NCBI GenBank assembly: GCA_965644295.1
Contig: CBFFRP010000277.1
Location: 62,001 to 126,000 of the forward strand
DNA: 64,000 bases
Origin: Paraphysomonas bandaiensis
Taxonomy: Eukaryota > Chrysophyceae
Reading direction: 5' to 3'
Positions 48,211 to 60,600 of the stretch are shown piece by piece. The notes beneath the pieces were generated by a model. That model did no database searches. It had not been told where the DNA came from and saw only the letters and a list, made by a program, of their open reading frames with translations. The number at the start of each line of letters is the position of its first letter. Position 1 is the first letter of the stretch. A program made the translations under genes and the position numbers.

Positions 48211-48245
48211 CATGATGCTACCGTTCCGGGTTGAGCACTGAGGAT

Positions 48246-48683
48246 CACCCTTTAATTAAGCATAATTGATTTCAATTAGTTGACAATTAATTTTACGCAA
48301 CCCTGATTAACGTAGCATCTAGTGAAACATAGCTTCATATGCGGTTCCTATAAAGATTCCTGAGGCAGAAGAGTGTCCACTACTGAATATAAATATTTCT
48401 CAAGTCATACTCTCAGCACCGATTCATATATTATTATAAATGAAAGCCTCAATAGTAGCAGCTCATTCTATATTTTCAAATAATTAGAAGGGTCGGTAAA
48501 ATCACATTTCAACTTGATATAGTTTGATCTACAGATCATCATAAAATCACCGAGCAGGAGGGTACAGTTGTACCACTATAGCGTTGTCAGTATTCGATTT
48601 CGAAACACAAATAGAGCGACAATGCGACTCTCAACAAACAATCTCATGAATGAAACGATGAACACACAAACTACCAGCTACTA
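48246..48683. other. Intergenic with hAT end fragment
   Basis: 48250-48305 contains ttgacaattaattttacgca followed by accctg, a diverged terminal fragment of the CAGGGCTGCG hAT family seen at 34657. The rest is featureless 3' flank of the next gene. Confidence 0.45.
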
Positions 48684-51600
48684 TTATGTGCTTGCCAGCT
48701 GCAAAACATCCCCTAGAAGCATCATTTTGATGAATGTTGGAGAAGAACTTGGATGAGTACATTTTCCCTCGCACGTCATTGTCCACAAACCGTCCTCGCT
48801 GCTTCCATCCATAAATATTTTCAACTCCAGAAGAAAGTAAACTGTCTCAATACTCATTTCCTCCTCACCACCTCTCATGTAGCCCGAAGCAAAACCATAC
48901 AAGGTTGCAACTCCCTCATTCTGACCAGCGGCCACAATATAAAAATTTTCGTTTTGTAAGTGTTCCACGAGTTGCACAATCTTAAGATCTGCAGCATCGT
49001 ACTCGGGGTACAGGCGCGCACTAAATGACGCGGAGCTACCCAGGGTATCCCACATTTTAGTGTACTGTCCCGGTGATATATTGGTATTCCTATCTATTAC
49101 TATTCCATCCTCCACTCTGTCCGGCAAGTGTTGCAAAGACGGAAGTATATCGTCGTCCCCCTCATCATCACCGTCTTCTCCTTCCGAATACTTTAAATGT
49201 CTCTGTATTGATTTGGGTGGCGTGCTATAAGCAGCCTCCGAATCCTGTAATATCCAAAAATATAAGCTATGAATAGTAGGATGTCAAAATCGCTGTTTAT
49301 TTCCCACCTGGCTATCCTCGGAATATGGAGATAGTGGTACCTGAATACGCTTCACGGTCCGCTGAGGTCGACGCAGACCTTTCCTTCCGGCCTGGGAGTT
49401 GTACATCGCCGCGTTGTGCGATGCCTGCGCCCAGTCACCTTTACCTGGAGAGAAATCTGCAGCTTTAACAGGTGATGGAGAAACAGAAGAACGCAATGTA
49501 GGGTTTTCTCTGGACGAGTCGAACTGATGGCGTGAGATTGGGGCGGCAGTCGAGGTGGCAGGTGCATTGTCCTGAAATCTAACGGAGCGCGTGGACTCGA
49601 ACTGGTCCCGAGAAGTTCTTACAGGAGAGTCCTCACTGGTGCAACTGCTACCTCCTGGCGACCCCAGTGCCATGTTGAGGTCTATTTCTGCAACCCCTAC
49701 TTCCCTCTTTTTTCTGCGTCCACCTCTTCGTCTGCTGCTGCTACTTCCTGATGAGCTACCACTGCTCCTGCTGTCGTCGCTCTCTGCGCTCGGAGACCTG
49801 CCATGCATGCGCTGGCTTACAGAATACTGTTCTGCAAGTCGCTTGGATTTCTCATCGTTGCGTATATTGAATTCATCCAACTCACTATCGTCGCTTTCTT
49901 CTCCCGTGTGGTTGTGTCGCTACAAGAACATATCACATTCCTGCGCACAAGTTTGACTCGCCATCCTTACCTGAATCTCATTCACACTATCATTCAACAT
50001 GCTGTAGACTACGTAAAATAGAATAGGGCACCACACATCCGATAGCAACAGCATGAAGACGCTTCCTGAAACCAAAGCGATCACATTATCGTTCTGGTTA
50101 TAGAATTCCTGAGAGAAAGGAGTCAATGAATATAAAAGTTAAACTATGTCGCACCGCTCCGAACGTGGTTCCCAGTGTGACCCACCCACCAATACCCCAG
50201 CAAACATCAGCAAATTTAACGGCGCACAGGACATAGAATCTACACACATTATTAGATTCAAAATACAAGTCCAGTGCACAATAAGACACCTATATGGGTT
50301 AAGGCCGTACGGAAGCGGCCATCCACCGTATTCCTGCCTTTTTCTATGTATGTAGACTTTAACATATCTGATCCATGGTCATGAACAGATCATACAGAGC
50401 TATGTGTATAACAGAGTACTGCATACCGCATTGCCCATCCAAGACACCCAAAGTATGAGAGACAGAGGATCACATCTGCCATTGCATAATAATTACTAAG
50501 TCTAACTTGCAGTTTCGAACAATGGTTAACCTGTGTCAGCAAGAAAACCTAAAAACACCAGCCCTGATGACAGAGCTTTCAATGGAAAAAACGCGGCCAG
50601 AGGGATTCCCCGGGAGGGAGACGTCATTACTCTGCTGAACCCCACAGTCGACACGCCTACTATGAATAGAACAAAATATCCCACCATCGAAACCTATACA
50701 AGAAATTAATAATATCAGTACAGAAATGTCAATAAATAAATTTTCAATGAGATGGGTACATAGAACAAAAAACACGTATACTTACAAACTGAATCCATTC
50801 AAGGGCTAGTATACGGGCCCGTATCTCCCTCATCACTTTTCGAGGACGTGCAACAGGAAGCAAGAATACCCGTACCCTCCTGTACCCAAAAACAGTATCA
50901 CGTACACACATATATATATCCACAAACAACACCCATTTTTAGAACTAACCTCTGTAAGTATTTCCTGGCTCTGTCGGCCCCTTCTGAGAGCCAAAGGAAG
51001 TAGTAAAGCGCAAGACACTTACATACAAGTACACATGCAGTAAGACCCTTAGCAGCACTACTAACAACCTGAGGTGGCCTGGAAAAAGTATGAATGTCTA
51101 GAGCGATAGAGAGTACGGTAAGCACTGTCAATAGAATCTGTGGACGGACAGAGTTGGAGGGAAAGCGCTTGAATGCAACAGATGCCATCAGCACAAGCAA
51201 GGTTGTGGAGTTATATTTCGGCGCATTTTTCAACATCTCACACCAAAATGATAAAAATAGACCTGCCGTCAGGTAAAAGACACCCGTAGTCCAACTGCTC
51301 TCGCTCACGAAGAGAATCATGACGGAACGTTTAAACATATCGTACGTCGCTACTACATTCTCCTTTCTACACTCTTTCTTCAATCCATTAAAAACATCAT
51401 TCATATATCGAGTGGTCATAGAAATCATGTCATTTGATCGTTCTGCAGGTTTTTTTCTGACTGGAAGTGACTGTGGAGGCTTCCCTTTCAAAGGAGTAGA
51501 GCTCATCTCAGACGATATCGACTGACCGCCCTCACTACGACCACTTCGCTCTGAATGATGTGATACGTTCATTTCATCATCGTCATCGGGATCACTATTT

Positions 51601-51686
51601 GTCGAAGAGAATAGCTCATGATGGGAGTACACAGACGCTTCTGGTTCAGGGGATTCGATATCAGGATCCACAGGCTCATCCATCAT
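48684..51686 (-). CDS. Multipass membrane protein with beta-adaptin-appendage-like C-terminus
   Basis: Eight exons: 51686-50950, 50879-50786, 50693-50549, 50505-50427, 50239-50155, 50108-49971, 49919-49308, 49244-48684; 816 aa, all joins in phase. Introns are mostly 43-70 nt, but one is 92 nt and one 187 nt. Residues 1-90 are acidic and Ser-rich. About 120-425 hold roughly eight hydrophobic segments. About 427-630 are Ser/Arg/Gly-rich, likely disordered and cytosolic. About 687-815 (MWDTLGSSASFSARL, VEHLQNENFYIVAAGQ, VYFLLELKI) follow the platform subdomain of beta-adaptin appendages, including LQNxNxYxxA and the hydrophobic strand before the last helix. That domain normally binds clathrin-adaptor partners and sits on soluble AP subunits; on a membrane protein it is unusual. 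The membrane part is unrecognised. Divergent neighbour is RLP24 at 52139. Confidence 0.7.
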
Positions 51687-52138
51687 ACTCACAGTACTAA
51701 TTTAATATAAATAGATTCACTGTTATTTTTAATAGAGATGAATGAGATGTTATCACGGCTGTATGCGGTTGATGAGGATAGCCTCTCTGGTCTGGTTGTA
51801 CAGTATAGTCATGGTGTGATAATCTTAAACGATCCCGTAATTCAAACTCACTCATCTATTCCACAGTTTCCTCATATACAGTCTTGTATATCTGTATACC
51901 AGTCTGTACCTATACACAGGTATAGAGGTACATCCATCACTGGTTATAGATGTAATACATTGTAATACTCAACGTAGTATAGTAAATCAGCCGTATTCTC
52001 TGCAGTGGGTGAGAGAAGTCGAATGAAATGAATGGCCGAAGAAGGGACTCGATAGGAAATAATTGCGATGAGAGGGCTCATACTTTCTAACCATTGTATA
52101 GTTATACTATATAGTTTTAACGTCCGTGAATTTCTATC
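51687..52138. promoter_or_regulatory. Divergent promoter, membrane protein / RLP24
   Basis: 452 bp between ATGs. It holds CACGGCTGTA (51754-51763), one mismatch from the TACNGCNGTA motif, plus TGTACAGTATA and GTATACCAG words. No exact motif copy was seen. Confidence 0.3.
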
Positions 52139-52741
52139 ATGAGAATCGGAACGTGCTACTTTTGCTCCAGTCCAGTTTATCCTGGTCATGGTGTAACATT
52201 CGTGAGAAACGACTGCAAGGTTTGTCCATCCATTAATCATTTTTAACGGACTGATATCGCGTTCTTGTAGACTTTCGAGTTTTGTCGTTCTAAATGTCAC
52301 AGAAACTTTAATAAGAAACGTAACCCACGCAAGATGAAGTGGACGAAAGCTTACCGTAAGAATGCGGGCAAAGAAATGACAGTGGTAAGACATGCTTGGT
52401 ATAGCTGGAATAGGATTATGACGCTTGGTGATTAACAGGATAGCACATTTGAATTTGAGAAGCGTCGCAACCGCCCTGTGAAGTACAACAGAGAGTTAAT
52501 GGGAACCACTCTGCGAGCGATGAAGAAGGTTAGTGATATCAAGCACAAGCGCCAGGATCTGTTCTGGAAGATGAGAATGAGAGCACATAAGGGCAAGCAG
52601 AGGGATGAAGTTAGAGCAGAAATTTCTAAGGGCATGGAACTCATTGCTCCTGCTGCAGCAAATAGAGAGAAAGCAATTGCAATTGCAACCTCGAAAGTAT
52701 CCACTAAACAAAGGGCTGAGGAAACCAAGATGTCCAACTAA
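52139..52741 (+). CDS. RLP24: Ribosome biogenesis protein RLP24 (L24e family)
   Basis: Three exons: 52139-52219, 52271-52384, 52439-52741; 165 aa, introns 51 and 54 nt. The zinc-ribbon cysteines sit in [18 protein letters not shown] and [33 protein letters not shown] is the L24e core. The following [17 protein letters not shown] and long basic C-terminal helix distinguish RLP24 from ribosomal protein eL24. RLP24 holds the eL24 site on pre-60S particles in the nucleolus and is removed in the cytoplasm by the AAA-ATPase Drg1/AFG2, which its C-terminus recruits. Confidence 0.95.
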
Positions 52742-53705
52742 TCTTATACCGAACTCATGCCATTTAGTTTTCAGCGGATTATAATATGTGCTGACTGTGT
52801 ATAATTCCTTTAAGACTTGAGAAACTATTCATGTACATCGCGATAAAATATTTGTGTGATAAGTTCACCCCCTCTGGTTAATTGAATAATTCATAACAGA
52901 TTTTCAATATTGTGTGCGCCGAACAAATATAAATACTAGTTTGGTATTATGGCTTTATTCTTCTGTAACTGAAATATATACTGTGATTGCAGTGAAAGAT
53001 TGTTGCTCACATTTCTTTGAATTATATACCTTTCCATAATTGTTTCCAAAAGTTGTCTTGGCGAGCGAGTACCCTTCGTCCCAGGTGACGTCAGATTTAT
53101 AATGGCAGTTGAGCCGTATAGAAGTTTAATAGAATCGATAAAATTTCTAACTTAGTAGGAATGTGTGCAAAATTTAGTAGTACCAACTGCCATTTTTAGT
53201 TTAGTAGGATATCTTCAAAATTTAGTAGGAAGTAATATATTTCCAGCCCCCAAAGTGGCTTCTGCAGATAAATGATCGATATACTCATCACTCATGTAGT
53301 ATTAGTATGACAAGTGCACATTTATAGTAGGTGCATTTTGTATTTTGTAATTGCCATGCCGTCATACTTCTATGATATATATAAGTAAAGGTATGTAATT
53401 GGTCGTAGCGGCAGTCTGGGTTGTGAAGTGCCTATTGGATCCCACATCCCACGCGAGTCGTGTCTGTATCTCTTCGAAACACACTACTGGTAAACTTCAA
53501 ATGTTGCAGCATACAATAATATGCTATTCCAATTACTTTTATTTGTTTTTCGGTCACTGTAATGTATATAACGACAAAGCAAAGCAAAACTTTTCCCCCT
53601 ATCATCACAACAAACTAAATAATACCGGGAAGCAATGCAACAAGTATCGCATCGAAACAATGAAATGCTATATGACATGATTTCAACAAAACTACAAAAA
53701 CAACA
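52742..53705. other. Convergent intergenic
   Basis: AT-rich. Between 53160 and 53250 the word aaaatttagtagg recurs, also seen near 3920, so a minor repeat is possible. No gene. Confidence 0.4.
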
Positions 53706-54536
53706 TCATATTTCAAGGTCAAACCTTTCGCCGTCGTCAACACTAGAAGGCCTGATACTTTCATCTTTTTCTGTGTAGGAACTGCGTACCATATCTCCAT
53801 CCGCTTGATCCGGCCGACGTAACTGCCGCCTGTGGTGCCGCTGTAAATTATCCAAATCGTCGCGGACATCACGAATCGATGGAAGCAGTCGATTTCCAAG
53901 ACCAGCTTTACTTTCCCAGAAACGTAAACTAACAATATGTTCCCGGATATTCATCTGATAGGCCACCACAGGAAACATCAAGCTACGATTCGTCTGACAA
54001 AACCTCACAAACTCCTCCTTTGTCAATTTTCCATCTTTGTCGATATCCATTTTCTTGATTTTCTTATGTACATTGCCATCAGCTCCCCATGTCTTGCCGA
54101 ATAAACATTTTATATTGTGCTCCATATTACTTAGCGATAAAATTTCCTTCTTCGCTAAATGTGCATTGAACTCGCTAAGCGTCAATATTTTATAGAGGTA
54201 TTGGGCAAGCCCCGGCTCGTCAAGCGTGAGAAAAAAACAGACAAATAGTGCAAATTGAGAGAAATTAAGGCTAAGATAATGACCATGTTTGCCTGCGACC
54301 TCCGCAGAGCTGAAAAATCCAAATATACTCTCCAGGAACTGAGTGGGTTCGCATTTTACTCTGACACAAAACTCATCAAAATCTACAGTCCCACTCTTGT
54401 GTAAATCAATTTTTCGAAACGCTCGTTTCAATAATTTAATATCAGATTTATTTAAATTAAGATAGTCCATAAGGAAGTCAATATCCAGAGCGGTCTCACC
54501 AGTTTTAGCAACTTCAGATGATTCTGCGCACCCCAT
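53706..54536 (-). CDS. EF-hand protein with N-terminal acylation motif
   Basis: Single exon, 276 aa from the ATG at 54536. The frame is open upstream, but this start gives MGCAESSEV, a classic N-myristoylation plus palmitoylation signal, so it is preferred. Two canonical calcium loops are present: DLHKSGTVDFDE near residue 43 and DIDKDGKLTKEE near 166. Additional degenerate EF-hands are likely between. The C-terminal third is Arg/Asp-rich and charged. It is likely a membrane-tethered calcium sensor, comparable in style to calcineurin-B or NCS-type proteins, but it lacks their C-terminus. Motif TACAGCCGTA lies 192 nt upstream. Confidence 0.8.
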   Translation of the reverse strand: MGCAESSEVAKTGETALDIDFLMDYLNLNKSDIKLLKRAFRKIDLHKSGTVDFDEFCVRVKCEPTQFLESIFGFFSSAEVAGKHGHYLSLNFSQFALFVCFFLTLDEPGLAQYLYKILTLSEFNAHLAKKEILSLSNMEHNIKCLFGKTWGADGNVHKKIKKMDIDKDGKLTKEEFVRFCQTNRSLMFPVVAYQMNIREHIVSLRFWESKAGLGNRLLPSIRDVRDDLDNLQRHHRRQLRRPDQADGDMVRSSYTEKDESIRPSSVDDGERFDLEI

Positions 54537-54728
54537 AATGGAAACAAGATGCAATAATAAATATAGAAACAATTGATGTCTCACTGACGGTTCATTCTGT
54601 TGAGTGCGAGTGGTGTCGAGCAAATGAACTCTAGAACTGTTCGACTCGGCTTTGTTAGTGTGTATTTTCGCTCTGTTGGGTCGATATGTGTGTGTTTTCG
54701 TCGAGAGCAGATGAGAATACGGCACCTG

Positions 54729-54738
54729 TACAGCCGTA
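54729..54738. promoter_or_regulatory. TACNGCNGTA promoter-proximal motif
   Basis: TACAGCCGTA, 192 nt from the EF-hand protein's ATG (54536). Related words (gtgctgtaca at 54796) cluster around it. Confidence 0.45.
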
Positions 54739-54993
54739 TACCATGCCTAAATACAGAGCAGTATCAGTGTCCTACTACAGTATCGTACTGCACTGTGCTG
54801 TACACACTGTTGCTTGGATCTTGAGGAGATCCGCCGAATGTCATGCATGCTGGATATGGTGGAGGTATGCATGTGCATCTATTGCGGCGTCCATATTAAC
54901 AACTATTACTTTATCATAACCAAGCCTCTAGAGGAGGGTCCCTTTGGGACAAGAAACTATGAACATACCATGATAATTGCATAATTCCATTGT

Positions 54994-55293
54994 ATGCATG
55001 TTCGTCATGCGGTATCGGTATGCATCACAGGGCCTGGACCAGCAGTTATCATGGAGATATACTCATCGCAGGAATGTGGCGTTGGAGAAGACAAGACATA
55101 CCATTCATCTTTCAACAAACCCATGCCCTTGAGCTTAGTCAAGCCAATGATTCCCTCCAATGCACTAGACGACTGTGTCTATGGAGCAAAAGTGACCCAC
55201 AATCCTTGCACTGATGCAGCATTAGTACACGCCACTTACACTGAATTCTTTCCATCCGAACGCAGACCACCCACACGATTACATCATCCCTGA
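54994..55293 (+). CDS. Hypothetical 99-aa ORF (weak)
   Basis: An open frame without introns, less AT-rich than its surroundings, head-to-head with the EF-hand gene. It contains several Cys and Pro residues but no family I know. A start at Met20 (MEIYSSQEC) is equally possible. Codon composition is the only support. Confidence 0.25.
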   Translation: MHVRHAVSVCITGPGPAVIMEIYSSQECGVGEDKTYHSSFNKPMPLSLVKPMIPSNALDDCVYGAKVTHNPCTDAALVHATYTEFFPSERRPPTRLHHP

Positions 55294-56425
55294 ATTACTA
55301 CTTAGGCGAAAAAAACTTCAATATTTAATATATATGCCAGAGTTAAAGTACAGTTGTGTGATAGTCATACGTGGTACTGAATAGAACATTACCCGCAGTT
55401 TTCGCTATTTATAAAATGTAACCTTGGTCATATGAGATAACATATAATATCAATGGCCAACAAGTCAGGGTAGTCAGTAGGTGAAGATTTCGCACCATTG
55501 CAACATGGCGTCATATTAAATAATGTAATCCTTTCTGAGAATTTTCTCTATTGTTATTATTTATATTGAGCACATCTTAAACTGCTTGAGTAGTCTCCAT
55601 GAAATGAGATGAGGAGCGCATAGAGCAGTATGTTATATATCCGCCGTATTGTTTCTTTAAGCTCTGTGACTTCGTTAGCGGTTATCGATCGCAACTTACA
55701 ATGTATACACTGACGGTTAACTCCTCTACAGGTTTACGGTTCATAGAGTTTTGCAACTATATTCAGTATCTGTTAGAGCTACATGAAACATCGGAAAGAT
55801 AGTGGAATTTCTATTGGGATGAGACAAGGTATAAAATAGACTACAGATATTTCATTTCTTAGTGTATCAATAACCATTCAGTAAAGCATAAAATTATCTT
55901 GCCCTCCTCGCTTGGAATAATCGTTTGTCAAATATCTATTAGTATATGGCTCTCAACTTCTGTCCGGGTTCAATCGCACTAGTAATTGAGTTTTGCCTAA
56001 GTTTGATATTCAGTATAAGTAATAAGACTATTTAGAATGGCTAGGCTCGTGTCAAGGTTTTACTTATATATATACCCCAGCTAATCTTCTTAGTCAACAT
56101 CAACAGCTGATCTGTGCTCACACTTATAAATAAGTAACTATAAAATATAGATTAGACATTCTGGTAACCGTTAATAGTAATGGCATTAATAGCCATTAAT
56201 GGAATGACATTATAATAGCCGGGAACTGCACTACCATTAAAGGGCCATTAATGTTGACCAGGCCCTGAAATACACTATACTTTAGAAGTTCAGTACATTA
56301 AATGTAGGGTTACAGCCCATCGTTATCAGCACAAAGGACTTTGAAAGTATGGTAGTATAATATCTTGATTTATTTTACCTCGTAGCATAAGAGGTAAGAC
56401 CTCTATTTACCTCAGACCCAATAGG
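55294..56425. other. Intergenic with MITE fragment
   Basis: 56170-56275 matches the MITE at 13862 in inverted orientation (words gccgggaact, actaccatta, ggccattaatg) and closes with caggccctg at 56268. The remainder is AT-rich without a supportable gene. Confidence 0.45.
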
Positions 56426-57252
56426 CCTGTAAGAAAATGGGCTCCACATTTTCCTTGATTGATCGCTACTTGCTTTTATCTTATCATATGCGATCATTCA
56501 AGTTTGGTTCCGACGTGTTAAAAGTCTAATTGTAGGACTATCCACCTATATACAGAGAGTATATATATGTATATTATGTCCTGTGTTATATAACTAAGTG
56601 TAGTACAATTACAGAAGTAAGGTTATCACCAGCTTGTTGACCTTCACGACGTTTGTACATTGATTGACGAACCCTTCATACTGCACTTGATTGTTGAGCG
56701 TCATTTGGGCGACAGTGCTGCTATTATTCATGACGCTGCTTTCGAAAAGGCAGTCGTGAAGATTCAATGTGGCAACGAAGCCGTAACTCGGACGGAAAAA
56801 GATCAAACTAAAACATTTTTGCTCGAAGAGAAAGAAAAGATTATGACGGTGCAAGTCTAGTTCCGAATGACGACGAAGCGCAACGTTTGATTGGTGGTAG
56901 CAGGCAGCGGAAGCGAGCAAGACTTAACCATCAAAGTTTTACGGATGAAACACTTGCATACCACAACCAATAAGGTTAAGAGGTCGTTCAGTAGAGCTAC
57001 GATTGTTATGACGGGCTTGCGCAAGAGCTTGACTCCTCAACATTTAGTGCTAATTATGTTTTTGCGCATGAATCGTTGCCTGGGCTGAATGAAATGACAG
57101 TTGAGGTAGCTATATTCGCAGCTAGTGTATTTTACTACTAAATAATTGCAATTAATTGCAATAGTTGAAATTGAGACAGCAAGTAATAATTGCAATTATA
57201 ATTGACTACAACCTGCGTCAATTAATTGACAATTAATTGATGCGCAGCCCTG
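56426..57252 (+). mobile_element. hAT copy with one canonical end, TSD CCAATAGG
   Basis: Inverted relative to the 34657 copy and about 400 bp shorter. The right end (...ATGCGCAGCCCTG) is canonical. The left edge starts at an internal site (cctgtaagaaaatgggctcc) that in the other copy lies mid-element. CCAATAGG is nevertheless present at 56418-56425 and 57253-57260, as a target duplication. It holds a frameshifted copy of the transposase fragment (56640-56960). Confidence 0.7.
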
Positions 57253-57623
57253 CCAATAGGGGAGATGAAACAACATTTCCTCTACCATCAACATACTTTG
57301 ATGCAGTACCCTGTAACCTGATGATTGAATTAATCGCATGTCATGCATAATTAATATGATATACGTATAATATTCATTTCATTATAGTATCTATTTATTT
57401 CATTAGTGATCGTAGGATAATCTATTTATTGATAACCCTAATTAGGTAACGGCTAAAATACATGATCAATTATTGACCGATGTCCGTAGGATTGACAATG
57501 AAGTGGCCAACCGCAACGATTAATACATATTTCAAGCATTAAATAATTAGCACATCACACCTTTGTCGAAACACTTCTCGCTACATATCTATCAATATAT
57601 TCCAACTACCTCTACAAATGAAA
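57253..57623. other. Intergenic
   Basis: AT-rich 3' flank of the CW gene. No feature seen. Confidence 0.35.
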
Positions 57624-60600
57624 TTAATCTGAAGATGTGACTATCATAGCTTCTCTACTCGAGACATTGCCAGAAACATCATTCTTCATCGGAACACCTT
57701 CAACTACGCCTAAAGACAATGAAACCAGTGATTCCTTTGATGCGATATTTGTTTGTGCAGATGAACAACCAGTATTACTGCATTGAGTATTAGAGCACGA
57801 ATCAACAGCAGAGGAGGGTGGGAATTCTTCAAGTTCAGACCGTGACTTCATGGGAAGGGGAGGCTCAACGCTGGATGAAGTAAAATCAACTTCAGCTTGC
57901 GCCTCTATTTCCATATCTACGGTTTCCTCATCCTCATCCCCTACCTCATCATTTCCATCATTGGCATATCCTGCCATCTCAACGGTATTGTCCAGCTCTT
58001 CCTTTTGAAATGCATCAGCACTCACCTTCGGCTGTTTGTCTTTGTCGAGCACACTGTGTGGTTTCACTTTAACATCGTTGCACTTTTTCAGATCTCTAGA
58101 ACGAGTAGGGAATGATGCATTGGCAGGAATCCTTAGTTTCCGCTTCCTCATTTTTAGTGGAAGGGATGACCCAAGGCCGGAAAGCTCACTCGTACACAAT
58201 ATATCAGGGTGTGGGTTTGTGCTTGCCTTTTCTTCGGGGATGAGAAGAAGCAATCGGAACGACAAATCTCCATCGTTGTCGTACACCGCTTCAACGTCCC
58301 CTGTTTCCTCCAGCCTGCGTAGAGTGTCGCGCAGCTCTCCGAGTCCCATTGTTGCACGACATGCCTCCATGTCATTATCCATGAAATGGGCACCACTTAG
58401 AGTATCAAAGACCTCGCCTAAGGTTGCTCCCTCTGAGGGCAACACGAGAAGACTGCTCTTGACGACTTTGCAAGCAATAACCATTCGGCGCAATAGCCCC
58501 TGAGATCGCCCTGCCTTTAAAGCCTTTCCCCACTTCCCACACACCATAGCATTAGCTTGAGGGCCAGCATACTCCCACCCTGAAAGTCTACATATGGTAT
58601 CTATAAGAGGACTCGGCTCCATCGGTTTCAGAGAAGCCCCGAGATGCTTGCTCGCAGCTGCGGTAGATGCTGATACTGCATTTCGTTTGTCGAGCCGGTG
58701 AGCTTTCGCCGATGAGTAATAATTAGCTCCTGACTCGTCGTAAAGACTACTCCACCAATACCCTACCCGACGAGTGGGCATAATATATTCATCTGTATCG
58801 GTAGGGCGGAACACCTCAGTGAATGAGAAAAGGCCATAACCGTTTTTATTCCGCTCGCTGTACGTGGGTCGGACACGTCCATCTGTGCCAAATATGAGCC
58901 TTCGATAACTGAGGGTTCCTGGACCCTTCGAATTTCCTAAAATCAGTTGAGTACGAGTCGCTCCCTGCGTGTTCTGTTCACCCTCTGAGTCCGTCTCCTC
59001 TGCACCATCGCATGTGGCTCTCTCTGGGTCCCAAATGTTCATTTCACAGAACCATTTCTCCGGTAGAGTCGAGAGATCCACTTGTCCAGGTATTTTTCGC
59101 CATTTCTTGCAGTTCTTCCGTTCACACTGAACCCACTGAGTCACTTTTTTCACAGGTGCAGCCGATGTTGACGTAGGATTTGGCTGGGCAACTTGTTCTT
59201 CGGCACCTTTTGATCGCCTTACATATCTCCCTCTCCCTCCCCCCACTTGCTGCAGAGGTGTGGAGGTGTCTGACTCTTCCTTGGCAGAGCATCGTGCGTA
59301 CTCCGGAGCCCAAGTGTTCATAGCACAATACCTGCAGACCAGTGCGTCACTCATAATATATAATAGTTGCGAAAGAACCGACGAACAAATACTTACCACA
59401 CATCAGGAAGCTCGTCTTTATCAACGCGGGCAGGCACCTTTCTCCATTTCGTACATTTATTGCACTGTACCCAAGTCACCGGCTCAACAGCTACAGGTGG
59501 TAAATCACATGGGACTGTCTCTGCTGCCGCAAGAGAAGCCGCCGAAGGCCTCCCCCGTCTTTTACGGGGAAAAGATTGAGTTTGACTACTAGTTACAGAG
59601 TCATCATCGTTATCGCTACGAGCTGAAGACTCCGCAGTCTTGAGTGATATAGACCCCCTTCTCCCTCTCCGTCCTCTGCCACCCATCCGGCCACCCCCCC
59701 TTCCGCCTCGTTTCACCTGATCCTGATCATTAAGATTCTCGTCTTCTCCAGATACAGACGTTGGTTCGGATGTTGCAGCAGCAACTGGAACTGCAGGTGA
59801 TGTGACTGGGGTTGATTCAGTGTAATGTTCTTCCTCTTTCTCACAAGAATTCCTAGCTGTGTCCCACCTGTGCATAAGGGTTATACCAGCAGTTATGGTA
59901 CACAACATGCTCATTCACACTTACTTATTCATACTACAAAACCATTCTTCCGGCAGTTCCGACAAATCTACATCCCCAGGTAAACTTCTCCATTTCGAAC
60001 ACATGTCACACTGTACCCACTGGGCAGGCAATAGAACTCTCGCGGCGCCACGTTTTCCTTTAATCTCTGGAACAGAAGCCGGGTTTTCATCTTTATTTGT
60101 GGCATCAGGTGGCTGAGTTGCGTTATTTAATTCACCTTCTTCGGGAGCAGATGACAATGCACCCCTACTTCCGCCACGAGAGGCGCTGAGTCTAGACTTT
60201 GCTACCACCGCTGCGGCTCTAGAAGACCGCTGGCCACTTTGCGACTCATCGTCTGCATCGTTTCCTTCTTCCTGATCGTATCCGTCTTCTGCACTCTCTG
60301 ACTTCCTCCTGCGACGAGTTCCAGTGTGATCCTTCTTTGTGTGTTTGGTGTTCGTGGGAGCGTCTGGTTTAGAGACGTCCTCATTCTGGGTCCCTATATC
60401 TATATTATCAAGTTTATCATTCTGAGGAGCCGTAATCACAACATTGGAATCAAAATCACTCTTTTCTGTTACTTGCTCTCCATTAGACTCGGATGCTTCA
60501 TTCTCAAAACTGCGCACAGGTAACGCCACCGACACTGACTGCGCCGACTCCATGGTGTCAGCAGCACCCGCAACCTGACTCTCATGTGGCTTATCCCCAT

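Larger units (their letters stand above)
42593..48245. mobile_element. Foldback/MITE element split by copia insertion
   Basis: The left arm 42593-42640 (cctcagtgctcaacccggaa, then cggtagcatcatgtgctagc) is matched in reverse complement by 42677-42695 plus 48216-48245. Removing the retrotransposon and one CATGA copy leaves a small element of about 48-bp perfect arms around a 36-bp AT-rich spacer. It is a compact foldback element that was present before the retrotransposon landed in its right arm. Confidence 0.75.
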
